From: Ophiosphaerella korrae
Lineage: Eukaryota; Ascomycota; Dothideomycetes; Pleosporales; Phaeosphaeriaceae
Length of the DNA stretch: 64,000 nt
Assembly: GCA_028456385.1 (NCBI GenBank)
Contig: JALNQF010000090.1
Coordinates: 109,315 to 173,314, forward strand
Direction of reading: 5' to 3'
The notes under the pieces: generated by a model
Seen by the model: only the letters and a program-made list of their open reading frames with translations
Told to the model about the DNA's origin: nothing
Databases searched by the model: none
Part shown: in pieces, positions 22,682 to 33,694 of the stretch
How positions within the stretch are numbered: the first letter of the stretch is position 1
Layout of the letters: each line of letters opens with the position of its first letter
Made by a program: the position numbers and the translations under genes

Positions 22682-23287
22682 ATGCTGGCTTCCTACACCA
22701 CCGCATTGCTGCTTGTGGCTAGCGCCGCTGTGGCCCAGCTTTCACCCAGTGTCGTGACCTTCATATCCGTCAGCCCAGTGCCCACGACCGAGGGCATATT
22801 TACCATTCAGACGTCTATGCCTGGTAGGTCGACGATGCCTTGCTACGAAGTCTGCATCCAAGAGCCGTGTTCCCCTTGTGCGCAACCATCAACGGTTCTG
22901 TAGCTTGCAGACATGTGCTAACATGGCAAAGGTTCAGGCACTTCTGAAGGCTGGATGGGCATACCGCCATTTGAGACGCCCATTCCCAGCTCGCTCGTCT
23001 CGGATCGCCCTTCAAGTGTCATCGTCACTACGCCTGCTAGTCGTCCAGGTAGCTCTGCTGCAGGTAGCTCTGCTCCAGGTGGTAGCACACCTGCAGGCAG
23101 TTCACCGACTGGCAGGGCATCAGCTACAGGCGCACCATCACCATCAAGATCAGCATCGTCATCATCATCGCCTCCTCAGCAATCGACTGGTGCATCTCCG
23201 TCTCTGCAAAGCGACGGATTGTCTTTCAAGCTCGCATTGGCTGTGTCTGGCATGGCGCTTGTCGGTGCGACATTCATTCTGCTTTGA
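22682..23287 (+). CDS. Small secreted Ser/Thr/Pro-rich, probably GPI-anchored protein
   Basis: Two exons (22682-22823 and 22932-23287; 108-bp intron with GCTAAC branch) encode 165 residues. Residues 1-18 (MLASYTTALLLVASAAVA) are a signal peptide. A short folded-looking segment (QLSPSVVTFISVSPVPTTEG) is followed by a long Ser/Gly/Ala/Pro/Thr stretch, likely O-glycosylated, and a hydrophobic C-terminus (LALAVSGMALVGATFILL) typical of GPI-attachment signals. This is the layout of fungal cell-wall or plasma-membrane surface proteins. No enzymatic domain is visible. It could instead be a C-terminal tail-anchored mucin. Confidence 0.72.
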
Positions 23288-23827
23288 AGTGAGAGGTGAA
23301 GGTGTTTAGTAATGAATTAGTTACAGTCGATTAGTTTGTCAGTATCAATCAAACAATGCAAATGCATATAGATAAAGCGCATGCCGCAGCACAGCGCGAA
23401 CGTGGTGCTGATACGCGGCTCCAGGCTGGGTGTGGCTTGGGCTTGGACTTGGACATGCGTTGACGTGGGTGTGCGGGTGCAGCTGCCAATAGGGGCAATT
23501 TGGCGACTCGTTCTCCACTTTTGGGCCAGCATGGAACGGCCGCGACCAATCGACCGTGCATAAAGAAGGTGACGCCCATAGCCATCATGTCGCCAGTCGC
23601 CTCTTTGCCAACACCAAGCCGGCTCCTTTCTACCATTGACCATGATGACGCTCCCACCCGGCTCATATTGCTAGATCCTAACAAGCAAGGTTACTGCCAA
23701 GGCATTTGCGCCGCTGCCAATTGCGCAAGTGGTCATCGAGCTTGGCCGACCGCGCAATCTGGAAATTGGCCATCAATCACAAAACACTTGATGTCGGCTG
23801 CTCACATTGAGCCTCCAGCCACCAAAC
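23288..23827. other. Intergenic region upstream of the DUF2985 gene
   Basis: 3' flank of the cell-wall type gene and promoter of the DUF2985 gene. No supported gene is seen. Confidence 0.45.
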
Positions 23828-25283
23828 ATGGCCTCTCCAGATGCAACAGCCACACCAGTACCCTTTCCACAGCCCCAAAGTATTCGCGATCCCAATTTAC
23901 CAGACTCGCCAGCCAACACGCGTCGCCAGAGAACCTCTACCAATGTCTCGACTGCTTCGGGTAGGATTCGAACAGCATCTTTAAAGTTGATGGAGTCCAA
24001 TCCACCGCCAGGGATGTGGGCCGCAACCGGCACTACCGCATCCAGGGCCCCATCACTAGCAGACATTCGCAGGGGCTCATTTGGCTCAGATGGATGGAAC
24101 GAGCATACACAGCGACACAGAGCAGGTTCTCGCACAAGCCAGGAGGATAGAATGAAGCCATCGAGGGAGACGAGTGCTGCTGCCGTGCCAATGGATGGTG
24201 CACAGCCCTTTCCATCATTGACGGAAGAGGGCACACACCACCAGTCGTCGCATGAAGCTGCCCAGGAAGCTGCAAAGCATGATACACAGAAGAAGGATGG
24301 CAACGCGTCTGTTGATCTCAGACAGAGCAATTCGACGAGATCCAAGAACAATGAAAGCGCTGCGCAGCACCCACACATGGGTTCTGAGGTGCGTATTCCA
24401 CTCCAACCACAACTTTGTCCACTGACCATTCCAGCAGTATGCCAATGGCTACATACCACCTCCAAAGCTTCCCTGGACGCAATCATTCGCCATTGGCATG
24501 AAAGGGTTCTGGAAGTGGTTCTTGACGCCGTCCGGTTTCCTCATCACCTTGTACGGTCTGAACGTCGTCGCCTGGGGTGGCATGTTGTTCCTACTTCTCT
24601 GCAATGCATCACCGGCCATGTGCACTCCGACCTGCGACGACATCAACTCACCACGCAGGAAGTGGATCGAATACGACTCGCAAATTTTGAACGCGCTCTT
24701 CTGCGTTACTGGCTTCGGTCTTGCTCCATGGCGGTTCCGCGACTTGTACTGGTGGGCATGGTGGAGAATCGGAGGATCAAAGCGTCAAGAGATTGGTATC
24801 CGTCGCCTTGCGGGCATCCATCGGGGCTGGTTCCGACTCCCTGGCTCAGAGCAGCTCCCTGAGCTTGCGGATGGAAAGAGCATCGACCCTGAGGACCCGG
24901 TTATCCCCATCCCACCTCAATTGACGCCCGATCCGCCGCCAACAGGAATCCGCGCTCCCCCTACCAAGAGCTGGAAGATGGACTTTGTTGTATGGAACAA
25001 TGTGTGGAACACTTTTTTTCAGATTGTCCTCTGTTTCTACATGTGGCACTACAACCGCATTGAAAGGCCATCTTGGGCGACTGGTCTCTTTGTCGCCTTG
25101 GGGTGTATTGTCGCTGGAATTGCAGGCATTATGATGTGGCACGAAGGCGGGAATATCAAGAAAGTCGAGGGCGTCCCTGTAAAGAAGGGCTCCAGCTACG
25201 AGAATGCGCCGGGTGACGTCGAAGGAAATGCAGCACAGAACATTCCCCTGGTCACTAATCCGGGTGGACCGGCAAAATCTTGA
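23828..25283 (+). CDS. DUF2985 multi-pass membrane protein
   Basis: Membrane protein of unknown function (DUF2985, related to PLAC8-type proteins) found widely in filamentous ascomycetes. Two exons (23828-24388 and 24435-25283) separated by a 46-bp phase-0 intron encode 469 residues. The start is the ATG in CCAAACATGGCC. An in-frame TTG lies a little upstream, but the ATG has far better context. Residues 1-187 are disordered, rich in Ser, Thr, Gln, Arg and acidic residues. The conserved part opens with GYIPPPKLPWTQSFAIG and KGFWKWFLTPSGFLITLYGL, then a hydrophobic segment (VVAWGGMLFLLLCNA, about 231-245). It continues with FGLAPWRFRDLYWWAWW and two further membrane segments near 378-392 and 401-421. 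Family recognition is good; function is unknown. Confidence 0.85.
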
Positions 25284-25962
25284 TGATTTTCAGCGAGCAT
25301 CATCGCCTGCAGTGTGGCGTCGATTGGCCCGGAGGCGCTGAGCGAAATCTTGGCGCATGGGCAACCTCAACACCAAACACCACATGATGGTTTGGATACA
25401 GCACACGCTTGAAGATATCCCGCCTATCGCATACTATTTTAATATACATTTCTATTCGATCCATGTGCTCTTCGATATGCGACTTCATGACAGCAAATAT
25501 CCAGCGAGATGATGTATTTTTGCAACAAAGTTCTGTTGCAGTTCGCCACTTGGCCGTTCGTTTGCAGCCTTGCATATGCTTACCCAGCACGCCGAGACAA
25601 TCGGTGCTCCCGAACGCGATCGGAAGCGAACGAACCAAGTCTGTTATAAGAATGACGTCGATGTCTATTGATGCTGTAGATTTTGCTCAATTAGAGCTGG
25701 TGACTTGTGCACGTGACCATTTATATACTCGGCGTGGCCTTAGGGCTGACCCATCTGACGTTCTGCCCCAGTTTTCGAGTGTTTCTTGCCTCCCTGCTCA
25801 GATCGTTGTTACTTATATCACTAGTCCGCCCGTCCTTTAGTCCATTAAATAGAAACATCATATACTGCCTGCTTGGGAATCGACGACCGATCTCAAGGAC
25901 CGCTCACCTACGCACCTAAAAAAAACAATCTCCCTCCAGCAGGCTGAGGGATAAAAAGAGAT
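25284..25962. other. Intergenic region between the DUF2985 and glycine-zipper genes
   Basis: Contains overlapping short frames on both strands, none starting at a good ATG. No feature is supported apart from the promoter of the downstream gene. Confidence 0.4.
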
Positions 25963-26853
25963 ATGGCAGCAGCAGAGTACTACATGGGCACGCAGGCCCA
26001 CGAACTGCCAGGCTCTCAACCCTACGGCTACCCACCACAAGGAACGCCACCACCGTATCAAAACCCCCCTGTACAGCAGTATCCGCAACATTACAACGTC
26101 CCGACCTACAACACACCACCTCCAACTTACTCGGCACTCGCCAGTCCACAACAAACCCAGTCATACCCACCTCCTCCTCTTCCCCAACAACACCAATCAC
26201 CTAGTTCACCACCCTACCCCACTGGCACCCTCCCTTTCCCAACACCTCACATCCCTACCAAAAGCACACTAGCCCCACCAACCCAGCCGCAGAGGAGTCG
26301 CTCTCAACCCCCGCGCGTTCGCTTCGCAGACCAGGAATTAGATAGCTCATCCTCAGACTCATATTCTGACGGCGAGGACGAACCACAGCGACGACGGCGC
26401 AGACATCGTAGGCGCGAAGCCAAAGACGATTTCGCGCGTGACAGCGAAACATCAAGCCGCCACAGCCATAATCACCGAGACCGGGACCGGGACCGAGACC
26501 GAGATATCCATGGGGAACGGGACAGCCACCGAGAACGAGCACGAGACAGCCACCGCGAACGAGATACCGAAAGAGGCACCCACCACACCCACCGCAAAGA
26601 ACGCAAAGACCGCGATACCTTTCTCGGCGCGGGCGCAGGCGCCCTCGTCGGCGACGCTATCTTTCCCGGCCTCGGGACTGCGGCGGGCATTCTGCTGGGC
26701 GGGCTGGGAGGCAGGAAGTATGCGGGGCGGACGCAGAGCGAAGAGCGGGGGTACGACGAGCGCGACCGAGACCGGGAGCGGAGGCGCAGGCGGCGAAAGG
26801 ACGGGTGGGACGAAGAGAGTAGGACGTATCGGAGTGGGGGCGTCGTGCGGTAG
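25963..26853 (+). CDS. Pro/Tyr-rich, RD-repeat protein with glycine zipper
   Basis: Single-exon protein of 296 residues from ATG at 25963. Residues 1-110 are Pro/Gln/Tyr-rich. Then come RVRFADQELDSSSSDSYSDG, a basic run and an Arg/Asp/His/Glu alternating tract (about 168-210). A glycine-zipper hydrophobic segment follows (FLGAGAGALVGDAIFPGLG then TAAGILLGGLGG), and the tail is again RD/RR-rich. The zipper resembles the paired-helix glycine-zipper segments of small fungal proteins of unknown role. The charged tract resembles RS/RD linkers. Localisation and function are not known. It converges on the Zn2Cys6 gene. Confidence 0.75.
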   Translation: MAAAEYYMGTQAHELPGSQPYGYPPQGTPPPYQNPPVQQYPQHYNVPTYNTPPPTYSALASPQQTQSYPPPPLPQQHQSPSSPPYPTGTLPFPTPHIPTKSTLAPPTQPQRSRSQPPRVRFADQELDSSSSDSYSDGEDEPQRRRRRHRRREAKDDFARDSETSSRHSHNHRDRDRDRDRDIHGERDSHRERARDSHRERDTERGTHHTHRKERKDRDTFLGAGAGALVGDAIFPGLGTAAGILLGGLGGRKYAGRTQSEERGYDERDRDRERRRRRRKDGWDEESRTYRSGGVVR

Positions 26854-27118
26854 ATGCACACACACACCAATGAATGATTGAATGAAAGTCCATTATTCAA
26901 GACGACAGGCATAACGAGCACAATATATATATATCCTATTTCTCAAATAAATCGAAGCGTACAACATTATACATTCCGTCCACAGCTCCACCGCCGTATA
27001 TTCGTAACCATCCCACCCATCCACCCATCCACCCTAAACGCCACAAAATGCATTGCGTAAATCCAGCCGCCCAATTCAAACACACACACACGCGCGCAAT
27101 CCCTTCTTCTTCCGACAC

Positions 27119-30100
27119 TCAAATACTCCCCCGCCCCCTCCCGCCTCGCCCCTCCAAATCCACCGGCCCCCCCGCAGCCCCAACCCCAAACCCAAACCCC
27201 TCGACGCCCTGCGCAAACACGCCATCATCCGCCATGCCCGGCGGCTCAACATTAAACGGGACAAAATAGCTGCTCATAGGATCAAAGAACGAATTGTTAG
27301 CCATACCCATGGCCTCGAGGTTCCAAAACGAGGCGTTGAAGTCGGTGGCGAGGTCGGGGAATGGGGAGAGGTCCATTTGCGGGTTGTGCGGGACAATGGG
27401 CGAGGTGGCGAGGAGGGGGAGGTGCGGGTGAGGGTGGTGCGTGTAGTCTTGGAGGAAGGGTTGGGGGTGATGTGCGGCGTAGTAGTTTGCGGGGTCGTAA
27501 GATGTTTCGAGGTCTGGGTGGTGGGGGATGGGGAGATGGGAGAGGGGGTGGTGGAGGTGTTGCTGGGGGTGTTGTTGCGGGAGCGACTGGGAGGGGCGGC
27601 GGGGGACGGAGGTTGGGGCGTCGGCTTTGGAGAGGGATTTGGTTTTGGTTTTGCGGGCTTGTTTGCGCGGGTCAGCGCGGGATGGGGGCGAGAGCGAGGC
27701 GAAGAATTCTTCGACGGATTGTAGGTCGGATTTTTGGCTGAGGACGGCGTCGGTGCCGGGTTCGTGGCTGTGCGGTTCCGCGGCGTCTTCGTAGTCCGTT
27801 TTAGACACGCCGTGGGGATAGCGGTCGAACCAGTCGCCGTATTGGAAGATGGTGCCCTTCTTCTTGTCGCCTTGTGAAGCTGGGCCCTTCTTCTGCGCAT
27901 CGGCGTGCTGCCGATAAAGGTCTTTGAGGTTCTCCGCGATGTAGTGGAACATTCCCCAGTACTTTTTCATTTTTGTCAAGTACTTGACATTATATGCCAG
28001 GTACTTCTTCGATTGTGCCTCGAGCTTCGGGTTCTTGGAAAACACGCCATGTACATGTACAGTTGATGAGAAGAAAGCAGTATAGCCAGCAAACGGTGCA
28101 ACAACATTGTGGTCCATGGCTTCGTTGATGAGTATCGAGATTTGGTTCGCCGCATCGAGCGCAGAACGAGCCGACTCGGTGAGAAAGTCGTGCGGCATGT
28201 CTTTCGGCGGCCTGCTTCCTGCTGTCGATGGCAGCGCAAAACGATGCATGAAGAGCATGATTTGTTGCCAGAGAATATGAAGGTATAAGAATGAATTTGC
28301 CGTTTTACCAATGGCATGGCTCTTAAGGTTCTCTGGTGTGTAAATGAGCATCTCAGGAAGTGATTCTCTAAACTCTCTGGCCTCCTTTTTGATGGCGTGG
28401 TGTATTGATTGCGACGACCACATCGGCTCTGCTTCCCGCTCTTTCCCGCCCATATTCATATATTTGATCAGCTTGCCCCAAATGCACACAAGGCGAATGT
28501 TATACGCTGTCACGCCCATGTTATCGCGCGCATTCGCTAGCTGGCCGCTGTCTGGCGGAACAGGATTCGGTACGTTGCCTTCGAGATTTTCTGTTGGCGC
28601 ATGGATCTCGTGAAGATACAGGTGTTCTTTGACCGGCAATTGCACCTCGATATACTGCTCGTGCACGAAAAGCGGTCGATCGGTACCAGAAGAGTTAAAT
28701 CGATCCATTAAGAAACAAGACCACATTGTCCGCCGTCGAATCTCGCGATCGGTAGCGCTAAGTATCTTTCGGTCGGCGTCAGTAGCAAGCGGGTCGTACT
28801 CGGTCTCCTTGTGTAATTGCAACGCGTATGCCATTCTCTGTGCCATGCCGCCAAACATCCAACTCCGTCCGCCCTGACATGTTCCAAATTCGTGTAGACC
28901 CAGTAGTAGATAAACGATCAAGATGGTAATGTTGGGCGAGTCGTACCGCTTAAGTGCAATTTCGCGCGCGCGCTCAGCCCAGTTGTCGCCCCGGAGAAAA
29001 CATGGCTCAGTCCTTAATTGTGGATGTGTGGAGAAGCGGGCTGATATAGCGCACATGGCCAGAGTGAGGACAGGGGGAACCTTGCCGGCTGCTAGTCTCC
29101 TCATAAAACTGGGCTTGTGGAGAAGAGGGTAGCTTTGGCCATATACATAGTCGAAATAGACTTCAGCCAGATGCTCCTGAATATCCTTGGAAGGCAAGCT
29201 TTCGGCGCCCTCTGTGAGCAACTTGCTGTCGTCTGAGTCCTTAGGGCGAGACGTGATGCCCACATCATCTGGATTGGATCCCTTTGACTTTGACCAGTCG
29301 TCCAGGTCGTTTCCAAAGGCTTCCTCGGCGATGCGCTTCTTGGTGGTTGGTGTTTTGGGTGGGGCTCCAGGGATGGCAGGCTTAACGACGGACCTGCCTA
29401 CGTTTGCAACGGACGGCAAGCTCTCCTTAGGAATCAGCTTGATAACGCGGTCCTCCATGCGCTTCAATCGCTTGTCCAACATAGACATGTAATCTGTTCT
29501 CGGCGCGGCTTTCCTAGTTGTCACTTTGTAGACGCAGGGTATCCTGCTGCGCAAACAATGCTTGCATGCCGGCTTCTCGCCTGAGCAGCGAATCTTTTTT
29601 CTGCGACACGCGATACACGCAAGCGGGAGTCTCTTCCTCTCCTTGCCAGCCTTTGTCTTCATTTCGCTCCACAACGGGGGATCCAGAGGGTCTTCCTTGC
29701 TGCGGCGCGAGGTGGTGGAGTGGTCTGTACCATCGTTCAGTCTGATGCCGAGAGCTCCAGCATCAGCCAGTGAGTCTCCGATGGCAAGCAGGCCCATGGC
29801 GGGCGCACTCTCGGGGCTGGTGTTGTTCCCATCCAGCATGCCGGCGCCACTCGCATTGTCCTCGCTCATGTGGCCGATGCTGCCGCGATGGTCCTGAAAG
29901 CCTGTCTCCATCTTGACGCCGTCGAATCCCGCACCGAATTGGTGGGCGTGGGCGTGGGCATAGGCGGCGTCGAAGTCAGCAAAGGAGCTCATCATGGCGG
30001 ACGGGCTGATTCCAGAGTGGTTGGGCGAGGAGCGCAGTTCCGGCAGGCCGAATTCGTTGAGCACCAGCGAGTCATCATGCTCGAAGCGGGAGTGGGAGGG

Positions 30101-30151
30101 CGTGGCCATGGAGGGTACGGATGCGGTTGCAGTTGCACCAGGGTCGGGCAT
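27119..30151 (-). CDS. Zn2Cys6 (Gal4-type) transcription factor
   Basis: Nuclear transcriptional regulator of 1010 residues in one uninterrupted exon. The binuclear cluster sits at residues 179-206 with spacing C-x2-C-x6-C-x6-C-x2-C-x6-C (starting ACIACRRKKIRCSGEKPACK), followed by a basic linker and a short coiled coil (MLDKRLKRMEDRVIKLIPKE). The fungal-specific middle homology region runs from about 330 (YFDYVYGQSYPLLHKPSF) to about 620 and includes WMFGGMAQRMAYALQLHKE. The C-terminal part is His/Pro/Gln-rich and ends in a Gly/Arg-rich tail. The cluster is internal, unlike the N-terminal cluster of many relatives. A 27-base A-run (30220-30246) lies about 70 bp upstream of the start. Target pathway is unknown; I do not assign a name. 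Confidence 0.9.
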   Translation of the reverse strand: MPDPGATATASVPSMATPSHSRFEHDDSLVLNEFGLPELRSSPNHSGISPSAMMSSFADFDAAYAHAHAHQFGAGFDGVKMETGFQDHRGSIGHMSEDNASGAGMLDGNNTSPESAPAMGLLAIGDSLADAGALGIRLNDGTDHSTTSRRSKEDPLDPPLWSEMKTKAGKERKRLPLACIACRRKKIRCSGEKPACKHCLRSRIPCVYKVTTRKAAPRTDYMSMLDKRLKRMEDRVIKLIPKESLPSVANVGRSVVKPAIPGAPPKTPTTKKRIAEEAFGNDLDDWSKSKGSNPDDVGITSRPKDSDDSKLLTEGAESLPSKDIQEHLAEVYFDYVYGQSYPLLHKPSFMRRLAAGKVPPVLTLAMCAISARFSTHPQLRTEPCFLRGDNWAERAREIALKRYDSPNITILIVYLLLGLHEFGTCQGGRSWMFGGMAQRMAYALQLHKETEYDPLATDADRKILSATDREIRRRTMWSCFLMDRFNSSGTDRPLFVHEQYIEVQLPVKEHLYLHEIHAPTENLEGNVPNPVPPDSGQLANARDNMGVTAYNIRLVCIWGKLIKYMNMGGKEREAEPMWSSQSIHHAIKKEAREFRESLPEMLIYTPENLKSHAIGKTANSFLYLHILWQQIMLFMHRFALPSTAGSRPPKDMPHDFLTESARSALDAANQISILINEAMDHNVVAPFAGYTAFFSSTVHVHGVFSKNPKLEAQSKKYLAYNVKYLTKMKKYWGMFHYIAENLKDLYRQHADAQKKGPASQGDKKKGTIFQYGDWFDRYPHGVSKTDYEDAAEPHSHEPGTDAVLSQKSDLQSVEEFFASLSPPSRADPRKQARKTKTKSLSKADAPTSVPRRPSQSLPQQHPQQHLHHPLSHLPIPHHPDLETSYDPANYYAAHHPQPFLQDYTHHPHPHLPLLATSPIVPHNPQMDLSPFPDLATDFNASFWNLEAMGMANNSFFDPMSSYFVPFNVEPPGMADDGVFAQGVEGFGFGVGAAGGPVDLEGRGGRGRGSI

Positions 30152-31456
30152 ACTCGTGACGCGTGCGTCGCAGGCCGCTCACATTGGGTTGCCGATGGAC
30201 TTCCAGCTCTTTCGCATCCAAAAAAAAAAAAAAAAAAAAAAAAAAACTCAGACACCAACAACGACACGGGCGTCGTGTGCGAATCCTTTCTCCGCAGCCT
30301 CAAAAGGGCAACGAGGATGGTGGGGGCGCTAGGCGGCTGTCAATCTCAGCGATGTGGGGAGAGTAGCGTGCGGCGTGCGTAGCTGGAGGGCGCAGACGAC
30401 AGCAGCAACGCACCAGGCGATGAGGTGAGATGAGAGCGATGCTTGGGCGTCAAAGCAGACCACTGCCTGCACATGGCACATGCGATGACGGCCAGTAGTG
30501 AGCAGGCGTCTGATTCGCAGCCATTCTCTGGTTCCAGTCTTCCCGCTCCAACTCTGGCCTTTGCCTTTGCCTGTCTAGCCTAGCTGGTCTGTGAGGTCTG
30601 ATTAACCTCGCCAAACGTCACGTGAATTGCCCATAATTGGGCCCGAGGTCATTCCCCACACGGCTGCCCGTGGGCCAGCCCCCGATTATTCAGTCATCAC
30701 TCAGCACTACCACTAATCCGCCCATCCACCACGTGTGACGCGCCGCTGTCGTTTCGCCTGTAGTATCAGCGGTCAATACCAACATCTATGTCCAATATCG
30801 TCTCATCACTGCGGTCCGGCGCTACCGGCTTCCTCGCTGCGTAAGGTGCGTGATGTGACGGCGCTCACCCGTCCAGCCATTCAAAAGCCACGCGCAAAGG
30901 CGCCTCCACGTTGCGGCCCGGACCAGGGGTAAATGCTTCTTCATAGAAGACCTGTCATGCCTCCGCACCTCTCCAAATCCTACCGCGGATTTTAGCCATA
31001 GTTTGGCGACTCATCCATCCCTTGATCTTTCGCACATCCTTTCTCCCCGCATCTTCTTACGTTGCACTCACTCTCCAGTCCACCCGGAGATATATGATAC
31101 ATCCATGCCTCCAAACGTGCGAAACTACGTGCATTTAATCACTGTGCCCGGGCGAGCCACTCGTTTATCAAAGCGACCCTCTCCCCAGACACCATGTGCG
31201 CCGTGATGTGCGCCTACCATAGTGCTGACGTGAAGCCGGTGGTCCGCGTCAAGCTTGTGTCTCGTCCTTGCAGGGAAAATCCGGTTGCACCCGAGACGTG
31301 TACACAGGTTTGTTGTGACTTCATTTGCGTCTGCAGGGCATTTGCACGCGACGAGACGCGGGGAAGCGAGGCGTAGATCTTGGTTCTGAGGGCTGCATGT
31401 GGATGCTGGTTAATCGGTGGGTGTCGGTGAGACATAATTTGCAGACATTATGTAGT
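30152..31456. other. Promoter-side region of the Zn2Cys6 gene with poly(A) tract
   Basis: About 1.3 kb without supported coding sequence, between the start of the regulator and the 3' end of the degraded ENGase gene. It includes a 27-base A-run at 30220-30246. The length is compatible with a large regulatory promoter. Confidence 0.5.
30220..30246 (+). repeat. Homopolymer (A)27
   Basis: Uninterrupted run of 27 A on the plus strand, T on the coding strand of the adjacent transcription factor, lying about 70 bp upstream of its ATG. It may act as a nucleosome-excluding poly(dA:dT) element. Confidence 0.9.
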
Positions 31457-33694
31457 TCAGGTCACCTGCTTGTTGTTGATGCCTACTGTGCTTGTGTGGC
31501 GGGCGAGGTTTTGCCCGTCGAATCCAACACCAGTCATCTCCACGCGTACTTTGTCAGTCAGGTTTTCGATCATGGTTTGAGGTATGGCATGCTCGAGAGC
31601 GTACGCTCTTCCCACATTCACGCCATCAATCTGGATGCTGAAATGCGAAAAGGGTCCTGTCAGTGCACTGAAGGGTACACCGTGCATCCTTTCTCTAGCA
31701 TCACTCGTATAACTCCAGCATAGTCGGACATGTTTGCCTTCTCCTTTGCCACGATGCTCAATTCGCAGATCGTTGATTGTAGGTGCATTATCACCCTTAC
31801 AATAACTAGCTGGCAGAATCGTGATAGAAGAAAGTTCAAGCACACGCACGATTCCCTCGCCACTGAATCCATCAAGGTTGAAGCCGAGCTCCTTGCAGCG
31901 AACACCTCGGTCTGCATCCGATGGGTCACCGATTCTTGTAATTATAGTACATACTTTTTCATCTCTTTGAATGGCTATTAGTTGTCGATGTTCAATGGTG
32001 TCGCCACTTCCTTGGGAGACTCCGAGATAGATATTGGGCAGCACGGCTGCTGCAGGGAACAAATTACGACAAATAATTTCGACACGCAAGCTGCCGTCAG
32101 CTGGCATGTTGAGCTTGTACAGTGGAAGCCAGTGACCGTCTGTGAGCTTCTCTTCTGTAGAGCCTTTGCAGGCTTTGATGATCAGGTTCGTCTGGTCAGC
32201 AATGTCCTCCAAACTATGTGCGAGTCGGAATTGTTTGTTTCCATTACATGAGGGCGAAGTTAAGGGGAGTATGGACTGTGCTCCGAGTTGGGCATGTAGG
32301 TTGTGGCCACCAAACATCCGCCGTGTTTCATCTTCCCTATGTCTACCATATGCGCGAGAAAAGTCGGTGTAGAGGAAGGATTCTGATCCTGCAGGGAACT
32401 CCCTCGCGTATTTAGTGATGTGGAATCCTTTTGTTGGGTGATGACGAACAATAGCGTTGCCACATGAGCACTCGATATTGTCGGGGAGTGTCTCACCCTC
32501 CCATATTGCTCTCTCAACCTCATTCCCGTGTCTGGGAAAGTGTTCGAAAGACCAAGCCGGCGCAAAGATGCCTACAGATAGCCCCATCTCGGCAAGCGCT
32601 GCTACCGCTATACCTGTATTCGTGCCACCGCCACCGCTTTTTGGATATGTGACTCTTGGATGTAAGAGGCTGCTACTACTCCGCGCCCAGACGTCAACAC
32701 CGAAGAAGATACTCTTTGGAGAAATACTAGACTCCCTAGCGACATTCAAGGAATCCTCTGCCTGAGATCGCTTCCAGCAGTAATTTGTCAAAACACTGCC
32801 ACACGCCTCAGAAAAGGACAGGTTGAGAACATCAAGACTATTCTGATAGTTGACTTCATTCGAAGCTGTAAGCGCGTCGTACCTTTTTTTTTTTTTTTTT
32901 TTTTAGCTTTCTATATCAAATGCAACCTTGCCCAAAAGCTACTCACCAAATGAGATGCATTTGGTCACCCAAACTACTTCGCAGCTGGGCAAGAAAAGCC
33001 GTCAAAACATCGGGGTTCCAAAGCTCTTTTGGAAACGGCTTCTCAATATTCAACAGCCACCCATCGAACCCGTAATGGTTTGCAATATCCGCAAACGTTT
33101 TTGCAAGGCTGAATGATATATAGTCTCCACTGCCTGTGTGCCGTAGTAGCCTCTCTACATCCTTTGTTTGCGGTTCCAATAGGATTGCTCCCAGGACTTT
33201 CACACCGTTTCGATGCAGAGTGTTCGTCCAAGTTGGCGGCGGCACACAAACCAGCTTATGAGAAAAGTATACAAACGTACATACTGAAGGTATTGGCAGG
33301 TATACATCTCATCATCCGCGCCTAATTCATGTGAAATTTCGTAGTCGTGGTAATTGCCAGCATAGTCATGACATAACAAAACGTTTGCCTTCTTATCTTG
33401 CTCAACTTCGGTATCGATACAGCGTGGTAAGAGTGGCGTGTTTGCTCTCTGCAGTGGGTCAGAGTCCCTCGAATTCCAGACTTCCAATTGCTCGAATGTA
33501 TCGAAGTAGGTAAACCCTTTTAAACGATCTTCTTCGTGCCTCTTATGGCGCTCTTCGGGTGTTGGGCCAGAGTCTGGTGTTGGGAAGAGGTGACGGTAGC
33601 CATCTCGTATAGGCCTGAGGATATCCTTCCAGCCAAAGTTCGTGGTCGTGATTTCGTCACATAGTTGACTCACGGTACTAGATACCCCTAACAA
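31457..33694 (-). pseudogene. Degraded GH85 endo-beta-N-acetylglucosaminidase (ENGase)
   Basis: Cytosolic ENGase releases N-glycans from misfolded glycoproteins. GH85 blocks occur in order on the minus strand: FGWKDILRPIRDGYRHLFP, FTYFDTFEQLEVWNS, LLCHDYAGNYHDYE, CVPPPTWTNTLHRNGVKVLG, GFDGWLLNIEKPFP (with the catalytic N-x-E), WYDALTASNEVNYQN and IFFGVDVWAR, then a beta-sandwich C-terminus. Two defects are visible. First, the frame shifts near 33276-33280, where YLQYV is followed in another frame by TFVYFSHKLV, consistent with a small deletion. Second, no ATG precedes FGWKDIL in frame; ACG codons occur where a start would be expected. The remaining intron (32883-32946, 64 bp) joins W|YDAL correctly, but its acceptor directly follows a 21-base A-run. 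The rest of the frame is intact, so decay is recent, or one defect is a sequencing error. Confidence 0.78.
32884..32904 (-). repeat. Homopolymer (A)21 on the coding strand, abutting a 3' splice site
   Basis: The plus strand shows 21 consecutive T. On the ENGase coding strand this is A21 immediately followed by the G of the acceptor AG, replacing the usual pyrimidine tract. Confidence 0.85.

Noticed and set aside
23955..23980. tRNA-like T-arm motif (reverse of GTTCGAATCC)
   Set aside because: It lies within the coding frame of the DUF2985 gene (ASGRIRTAS), and no acceptor, D or anticodon stem could be assembled around it.
25300..25638. 112-residue minus-strand open frame downstream of the DUF2985 gene
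   Set aside because: It begins at a TTG, has no in-frame ATG of good context and no family resemblance.
27053..27724. 223-residue antisense open frame, Gly/Val/Glu-rich
   Set aside because: It is opposite the His/Pro-rich C-terminus of the Zn2Cys6 regulator; its skewed composition explains the absence of stops.
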